Below are positions 59,326 through 64,000 of a stretch of 64,000 bases of DNA, one piece after another (the first letter of the stretch is position 1; the number at the start of each line of letters is the position of its first letter). The notes below the pieces were generated by a model. It ran no database searches. It had not been told where the DNA came from and saw only the letters and a program-made list of their open reading frames with translations. Origin of the DNA: Thermoanaerobaculales bacterium (lineage in GTDB: Bacteria; Acidobacteriota; Thermoanaerobaculia; Thermoanaerobaculales; Sulfomarinibacteraceae); contig JALOLD010000028.1 of the NCBI GenBank assembly GCA_025456145.1, forward strand, positions 1 to 64,000, given 5' to 3'. The translations under genes were made by a program, and so were the position numbers.

Positions 59326-59695
59326 GTCTGAGATCCTCCCGAGGTCCCCCACGAAGGGGGGCGGAATCTATAGCACAGTTCACCCAACGTGGCAAGGTCG
59401 TGCGTTACCAATCACCCGCGATGGGGCTCATTTCGTCGGGAAAACCCTGTAAGAATGTGAGCCAAGCTGCAAAGAAATTACGCAGAAATTCACCCGAAAA
59501 CGTGTCCTCAGTTTCGCCCTTCTTGAGCGTTCGGGAATGGACTTCGGGATGCGATTGGCGATGGAAACAGGTATGCGATCGCGGACGTCTTTCAGGTTTC
59601 AAATGTTCTTGACACTCCAAACCCCTTTTGATAGCCTGCTCATAGAGGTGTGATGTTCCAGCAGCTTCGAACTCCTGCGGTATAAGGTGTAGGAC
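59326..59695. other. 370-bp divergent intergenic region with lower GC
   Basis: It separates rpmB and pilM, which are transcribed away from each other. The stretch from about 59430 to 59690 is visibly richer in A and T than the coding DNA around it and has no codon pattern on either strand. It carries the pilM promoter and room for regulator sites; no known riboswitch motif was recognised. Confidence 0.6.
59609..59637 (+). promoter_or_regulatory. Sigma-70-type promoter of the pil operon
   Basis: TTGACA (59609-59614), 17-nt spacer, TAGCCT (59632-59637). The -35 is a perfect consensus and the spacer optimal. The leader would be about 50 nt. A second box, TATAAG (59681-59686), lies only 9 nt before the GTG and could be a minor start. 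Confidence 0.65.
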
Positions 59696-60745
59696 GTGTT
59701 TGGAAAGCGAAAAAAGCAAGTTGTCGGCTGTGATGTTGGCTCATCGGCGATCAAGATCGTTGAACTGAAGCCACTCAAAAACGACGAATTCCAGCTGGTC
59801 CACGCCGCCGTAGGGGAGCTCTCTCCCGAGGCGATTGTCGACGGCGCAATCATGGATTCGTCCCTGGTTGTCGAGGCGCTCACGCGCCTCATCTCGGAGA
59901 ATGGGATCAAGAACCCCAAATTCGGCGGCTCATTGTCCGGCCATTCGGTGATCATCAAGAAGATCCAGCTCCCCTCGATGACCGAGGCCGAGCTGGCCGA
60001 GTCGATCCAGTGGGAGGCCGAGCAGTACATCCCGTTCGACATCAACGACGTCAACCTCGACTACGTCGTGCTCGACACCGGGTCGAGCGACACGATGGAC
60101 GTGCTGCTGGTGGCGGTGAAGCGGGATCGGATCAACGACTTCACCTCGGTCATCGTCCAGGCGGGCAAGGACCCGGTGCTGGTCGACGTCGACGTGTTCG
60201 CGGTGCAGAACGCGTTCGAGACGAACTACTCGTCGCGCGGCGAGACCGTGGCGCTGGTCAACGTCGGCGCATCGGTGATGAACATCAACGTGCTGCACAA
60301 CGGCAACTCGGTGTTCTGGCGCGATGTCGCCTTCGGCGGCAACCTCTACACCGAGGCGATCCAGCGCGAGTTCAACCTCCCCCGCGAGGACGCCGAGCGG
60401 ATCAAGCTCGGCGGCGAGATCGGCCAGATCTCGCGGCAGCAGATCGACAGCGTGCTGAGTGCCGCCTCGGAGGACCTCGCGGCGGAGCTCCAGAAGACCA
60501 TCGACTTCTTCGTCGCGACCTCGTCGGTCGACCGCCTCGACCGGGTGATGCTGTCCGGCGGCGGCGCCTTGGTGGCCAACCTCGACAGCGTGCTGCAGGA
60601 GAGGTTCCAGGTCCCGGTCGAGCTGCTCAACCCGTTCCGCAACATCCGGTACAACGAGTCGGACTTCGATCCGGACTGGATCAACAAGAACGCGCCGGCC
60701 ATGGCGGTGGCGGTGGGTCTGGCCATTCGGACCGTCGGAGATTGA
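59696..60745 (+). CDS. pilM: Type IV pilus assembly protein PilM
   Basis: 349 residues from a GTG. It has an actin-like ATPase fold: VVGCDVGSSAIKIVELK (phosphate 1), VALVNVGASVMNINVLHN, FGGNLYTEAIQREF, and VMLSGGGALVANLDSVL. PilM is cytoplasmic and binds the N-terminal tail of PilN, linking the PilB/PilT motors to the PilNO ring. First gene of pilMNOPQ, with its own promoter. Confidence 0.95.
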   Translation: MFGKRKKQVVGCDVGSSAIKIVELKPLKNDEFQLVHAAVGELSPEAIVDGAIMDSSLVVEALTRLISENGIKNPKFGGSLSGHSVIIKKIQLPSMTEAELAESIQWEAEQYIPFDINDVNLDYVVLDTGSSDTMDVLLVAVKRDRINDFTSVIVQAGKDPVLVDVDVFAVQNAFETNYSSRGETVALVNVGASVMNINVLHNGNSVFWRDVAFGGNLYTEAIQREFNLPREDAERIKLGGEIGQISRQQIDSVLSAASEDLAAELQKTIDFFVATSSVDRLDRVMLSGGGALVANLDSVLQERFQVPVELLNPFRNIRYNESDFDPDWINKNAPAMAVAVGLAIRTVGD

Positions 60746-60749
60746 GCCG

Positions 60750-61349
60750 ATGATCAAGATCAACCTGGTTTCGGAGGCGCCGGCCGCAGCGGTCACCAAG
60801 CGTAAGCGATCGGAGTTCTCCCTCGGCGCCAAGCAGGGCGACATCATCCTGGTCACGGTGCTCGCGATCGCGGTCGCCGTCAGCGGGACCTGGTGGTTCG
60901 TCCTCACGTCGAAGCGCGCCGACCTGAAGGAGCTCGAGCGGCAGCGGACCGCCGAGCGCGACGAGCTCAAGCCGTACATCGACAAGGTCGAGGAGCTCGA
61001 GGCCAAGCGGGCGCTGCTCAAGCGCAAGGTCGACGTCATCAACGACCTCAAGGACAAGCAGCACGGACCGGTGCGGATCATGGACGAGGTGTCGCGCGCG
61101 CTGCCCGAGCTCATCTGGTTGACCCAGCTCAAGATGTCCGGCAACAGCATCACGCTGACCGGCGATGCGATGGACGAGAACGCGGTCGCCAACTTCTACT
61201 CCAATCTGGACGCGTCGCCGTTTTTCGAGGAACCCGAGGTCAAGAACCTGGCCCGCAAGGGGGAGGACTTCGCGTTCACGCTGACCGCGACCTTCACCTA
61301 CGAGCCGCCGGAGATCGAGAAGGCGAGCGCTCCGTCGGGCAGCTCGTGA
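60750..61349 (+). CDS. pilN: Type IV pilus assembly protein PilN
   Basis: 199 residues. MIKINLVSEAP at the N-terminus is the PilM-binding tail (INLLP in most species), followed by one span (DIILVTVLAIAVAVSGTWWF), a coiled coil (SKRADLKELERQRTAERDEL) and a ferredoxin-like periplasmic domain with LPELIWLTQLKMSGNSI. It forms the inner-membrane alignment complex with PilO. Confidence 0.94.
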   Translation: MIKINLVSEAPAAAVTKRKRSEFSLGAKQGDIILVTVLAIAVAVSGTWWFVLTSKRADLKELERQRTAERDELKPYIDKVEELEAKRALLKRKVDVINDLKDKQHGPVRIMDEVSRALPELIWLTQLKMSGNSITLTGDAMDENAVANFYSNLDASPFFEEPEVKNLARKGEDFAFTLTATFTYEPPEIEKASAPSGSS

Positions 61350-61370
61350 CGAAGCGGGGGGGCTGAGGAC

Positions 61371-61931
61371 ATGGCCATCGATCTCAACGAAAAACCATGG
61401 TGGGTCGCCCTGATCGTCGGGCTGGTGCTCGGGGTCGCCCTGTTCGTGGTGCTCCAGATGTACGTCTTCAAGCCGATCAGGGAGGACATCGACCAGGCCG
61501 AGGTCAAGATCCAGGAGCTCGAGCGCGAGATCGAGAAGGGCCTGGCCGCCAAGGCCGATCTCCCTCGTCTCGAGGAGGACATCCGCAACTACGAGCTCGA
61601 CCTCGACCGGCTCCGCCGGATCCTCCCCACCAAGCGGGAGACCGACGACCTCATCAAGCGGCTCAAGCACCTGACCGAGCGCGGCAGCTTCCGGCTGACC
61701 CGGTTCATCCCCGGCGCCCTCATCGAGCGCGAGTTCTTCTTCGAGCGGCCGATCACCGTGGCCCTCGACGGGACGTACCACGAGCTCGGTCTGTTCTTCG
61801 ACCGTCTCAGCGGATTCTCGCGGATCATCAACGTCGACGATGTGGTCATCGTGCCGATTCGCGGCGCCGGCGCGACCGGGTACACGATTCAGGCCACGTT
61901 CACGCAGCGGACCTTCATCTACAAAGAATGA
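61371..61931 (+). CDS. pilO: Type IV pilus assembly protein PilO
   Basis: 186 residues: span at about 10-33 (WVALIVGLVLGVALFVVLQM), coiled coil (EVKIQELEREIEKGLAAKAD), then the periplasmic domain with RRILPTKRETDDLIKRLKHL and YHELGLFFDRLSGFSRIINV, a PilO hallmark. It pairs with PilN. Confidence 0.94.
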   Translation: MAIDLNEKPWWVALIVGLVLGVALFVVLQMYVFKPIREDIDQAEVKIQELEREIEKGLAAKADLPRLEEDIRNYELDLDRLRRILPTKRETDDLIKRLKHLTERGSFRLTRFIPGALIEREFFFERPITVALDGTYHELGLFFDRLSGFSRIINVDDVVIVPIRGAGATGYTIQATFTQRTFIYKE

Positions 61932-61944
61932 GTGGGGCCGAGAG

Positions 61945-62478
61945 ATGAACAACACCCGGATGCTCGTGTGGGTAGCGGCCGCGGCGGTGATCAGTCTCGC
62001 CGCCGCGCCGGTGTATGCGCAGGAAAGCACGGCCGAACCGGCCCCGCCGGTCGCGGCCGACAGCCTCGGACAGGAAGAGGTCGACACCACCGCCATCGAG
62101 CAGATCCTGCGCGGCGAGCGCGAGATGCTGCAGGGGGAGGTCTTCTCCTACGACCCGGCGGGCCGTCGCGATCCCTTCCGATCGTTGCGCGAGGGTTTCG
62201 AGCGGGCGATCGACGAGGAGTCCGAGCCGCGACCGCCCGGGCTGCCCGGCATGACCGTCGACGAGCTCAGGATCGAGGGGATCATCGACACGCCGAACGG
62301 CATCCTCGCCTTCGTCCAGGGCAGCGACAACATCTCCTACATCCTCAGACCGGGCACCAAGCTCTACGACGGAGAGGTCAAGGACATCGAGTTCGACCGC
62401 ATCGTCTTCCGCAAGCAGTCGAACGACCCGAAGCAGCTCAAACCGTACGAGGACGTCGTACGTGAGATCAAGGACTAG
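61945..62478 (+). CDS. pilP: Type IV pilus assembly protein PilP
   Basis: 177 residues from the ATG at 61945. A signal peptide ends AAPVYAQ (about 27); there is no lipobox cysteine, whereas typical PilP is a lipoprotein. The family core DPAGRRDPFRSL and LRIEGIIDTPNGILAFVQGS is followed by YILRPGTKLYDGEVKDI and the IVFRKQ end. PilP connects PilNO to the secretin PilQ through the periplasm. Confidence 0.92.
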   Translation: MNNTRMLVWVAAAAVISLAAAPVYAQESTAEPAPPVAADSLGQEEVDTTAIEQILRGEREMLQGEVFSYDPAGRRDPFRSLREGFERAIDEESEPRPPGLPGMTVDELRIEGIIDTPNGILAFVQGSDNISYILRPGTKLYDGEVKDIEFDRIVFRKQSNDPKQLKPYEDVVREIKD

Positions 62479-62509
62479 CCGTTCGAGTGATATCGAATTG
62501 GGGGATGGC

Positions 62510-64000
62510 ATGATGAACATGAACGTCCGCGTCCTGGTGGTGGCGGCAACCTGCGTGCTGTCGGCGGCTCTGCCGTTCGACGCCGCGGCAACGTCCCCGC
62601 CCGAGCTCGACGGGCTGACGGCGGAGGCCGGGTCCTCGGGGCCGGTGATCCACCTGCGGACCGAGTCCGCTCTCGAGACGGTCCACTACTCTCCGCAACC
62701 GGGCGTCTGGGTCGTCGAGATGCCCGAGGTCGAGTGGGAGCGGAGCGCCGGGTCGATCGTCGAGCCGGGCATCGGGATCGAGCGAGCCGAGCTGTCGGAG
62801 GTCGACGAGTTCGGCAAGCGCGTGACCCGCCTGACGGTCTGGCTCGACGAGCCGGCCCAGCTCAGCCTCGAAGCCACGGCGGACGGCCTCGACCTGGTCT
62901 TCTCGTCGTTCAGCGCCGGCGCGGCGCAGGTCGCCCCGCCGACGACCGAGCCGGTGGTCGTGGCGGTCGCCCCGTTGGCGCCCCAGACGAAGGCCGCGAC
63001 GACGCTGGCCGACGCCGCCAACCTGCTCGATGTGATCCCGGTGGGCTCGGGCGACGGTGTCGTGATCGAGCTCAAGGGCGACGGCGCCCTGACCGGGACG
63101 GCCTTCACCCTCCCCAACCCCGATCGGCTGGTGATCGACCTCGAAGGTGTGGTCAAGCGGTTCAACCGGACCATCTACGCGGTCGGCTCCGGACCGGTCC
63201 GCCAGATCCGGGTCGCCCAGAACCGCACCGAGCCCGAGCCGGTGACCCGGGTCGTCGTCGATCTCGACGGTGAGGTCGACTACCGCTTCTCCGAGACCGC
63301 CGACGGCGCGGTCGTCCAGATCGTCGCCGCCGGGTCGGCGATGGGCGAGCCGGCGCCGTCGATCGTCGCCGAGAAGCAGGTCGCCGCACCCCAAGAGTAC
63401 GTCGTCGCGAGCCGGCAGCTCGAGAGCGTCGAGCCGCCGCCGGCCGCCGCTCCGATCGTGTCCTCGACCGAGGGCGACGAGCCGGCCGCCGCGGCCGACG
63501 AGATCGTCGCCGAGAGCTGGTCCGACCCGGCGCCGGCGGTCTTCGAGCCGGTCGTCCCCGAGCCGGTCATTCCCGAGCCCGCCGTCGACCCCGAGCCGGC
63601 GGTCGAGCGCAGCCCGTTCGTCGCCGACTCGTCCCAGATGATCGAACGGGCGCCGGCGGCGCAGGTGCTCAACGCGCCGACCACCCGGGGCGACACCTAC
63701 CAGACCACCGAGGTCGACACCCAGGAGATCCAGTTCACCGGCGAGCCGATCAGCCTGAGCCTCAAGGACGCCGACATCCGGGACGTGCTCAAGACCTTCT
63801 CCGCGTTGACCCAGCTCAACATCATCGTCGACCCCGGGGTCGGCGGCTCGGTCACCGTCGAGCTGCGCGATGTGCCGTGGGACCAGGCGCTCGACCTCAT
63901 CCTGCGGATCAACAACCTCGACTACGTGCTCGAGAACAACGTGCTGCGGGTCGCGACCAACCAGAAGCTCGCCTCCGAGAAGTCGGCCCAGATCGCGCTC
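62510..64000 (+). CDS. pilQ: Type IV pilus secretin PilQ, N-terminal part
   Basis: The frame is open from the ATG at 62510 to the window edge (497 codons). After a signal peptide (about 1-25) comes an N-terminal beta domain, then an AMIN-type peptidoglycan-binding domain (about 185-270: VVIELKGDGALTGTAF, NPDRLVIDLEGVV). A Pro/Ala/Glu linker follows, then the secretin N0/STN domain (about 410-490: LSLKDADIRDVLKTFSAL, NIIVDPGVGGSVTVEL, NNLDYVLENNVLRVA). The gate and beta-barrel parts lie beyond the window. PilQ is the outer-membrane pore for the pilus. Confidence 0.93.
   Translation, partial: MMNMNVRVLVVAATCVLSAALPFDAAATSPPELDGLTAEAGSSGPVIHLRTESALETVHYSPQPGVWVVEMPEVEWERSAGSIVEPGIGIERAELSEVDEFGKRVTRLTVWLDEPAQLSLEATADGLDLVFSSFSAGAAQVAPPTTEPVVVAVAPLAPQTKAATTLADAANLLDVIPVGSGDGVVIELKGDGALTGTAFTLPNPDRLVIDLEGVVKRFNRTIYAVGSGPVRQIRVAQNRTEPEPVTRVVVDLDGEVDYRFSETADGAVVQIVAAGSAMGEPAPSIVAEKQVAAPQEYVVASRQLESVEPPPAAAPIVSSTEGDEPAAAADEIVAESWSDPAPAVFEPVVPEPVIPEPAVDPEPAVERSPFVADSSQMIERAPAAQVLNAPTTRGDTYQTTEVDTQEIQFTGEPISLSLKDADIRDVLKTFSALTQLNIIVDPGVGGSVTVELRDVPWDQALDLILRINNLDYVLENNVLRVATNQKLASEKSAQIAL

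Noticed and set aside
59405-59719. 104-codon minus-strand ORF in the rpmB-pilM gap
   Set aside because: No homologous motif, no ribosome binding site, overlaps the pilM promoter and start. The region has no codon bias, so chance is the better explanation.

Overview
The window is about 64 kb of GC-rich DNA with almost no non-coding space. It looks like the chromosome of a diderm (Gram-negative-type) bacterium. Type IVa pilus genes ending in a secretin, a BatA/BatB/BatD cluster, a lipoprotein and DegP/HtrA all imply an outer envelope. Overall content (complete S10-spc-alpha cluster, DUF3467 protein, M16 protease, PilMNOPQ, tgt-yajC-secD-secF) fits Acidobacteriota, possibly the Thermoanaerobaculia side. 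That placement is inference from gene content, not a measured phylogeny. No tRNA, rRNA, CRISPR array, insertion sequence or phage gene was recognised.

Region 1 (1-15526) is the translation superoperon in canonical order: the 3' end of tuf, then rpsJ to rplQ with secY, adk, map, infA, rpmJ and rpoA. Many junctions are ATGA or GTGA overlaps. Two proteins carry lineage-type additions: L30 has a roughly 98-residue Lys/Ala/Pro-rich N-terminal extension, and L17 has an Ala/Gly-rich C-terminal tail. S4, S14, L28 and L36 are all zinc-binding (Cys-containing) forms.

Region 2 (15612-24099) holds a lipoprotein and a beta-CASP metallo-beta-lactamase nuclease on the minus strand. A 555-bp repeat-rich intergenic region follows, then three small envelope or unknown proteins, a multi-PAS histidine kinase with a degenerate receiver tail, and a multi-membrane-span GT-C/Agl23-like protein fused to an NHL beta-propeller.

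Region 3 (24256-35353) is a minor-pilin/PilY1 cluster: GspH-, PilV-, PilW- and PilX-like pseudopilins, a vWA protein with long Thr-Pro stalks, and a PilY1 beta-propeller protein with a 32-residue glycine tract and a calcium loop, followed by two small envelope proteins. Together they could form the initiating tip complex of the type IV pilus whose inner-membrane and secretin genes (pilM-N-O-P-Q) close the window.

Region 4 (35378-51490) has a double M16 protease, a convergent Ser/Thr kinase plus metallo-hydrolase pair, a six-gene moxR-DUF58-BatA-BatB/C-BatD operon, a GAF-GGDEF diguanylate cyclase, DegP, and a DUF3467 protein.

Region 5 (51530-64000) has an eIF2B-like protein, tgt-yajC-secD-secF, a bifunctional Rel/Spo enzyme, convergent rpmB, a 370-bp regulatory gap, and pilMNOP plus a pilQ that runs off the edge. 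Several genes here have a -10-like hexamer only 6-7 nt before the start codon, which suggests leaderless transcripts.
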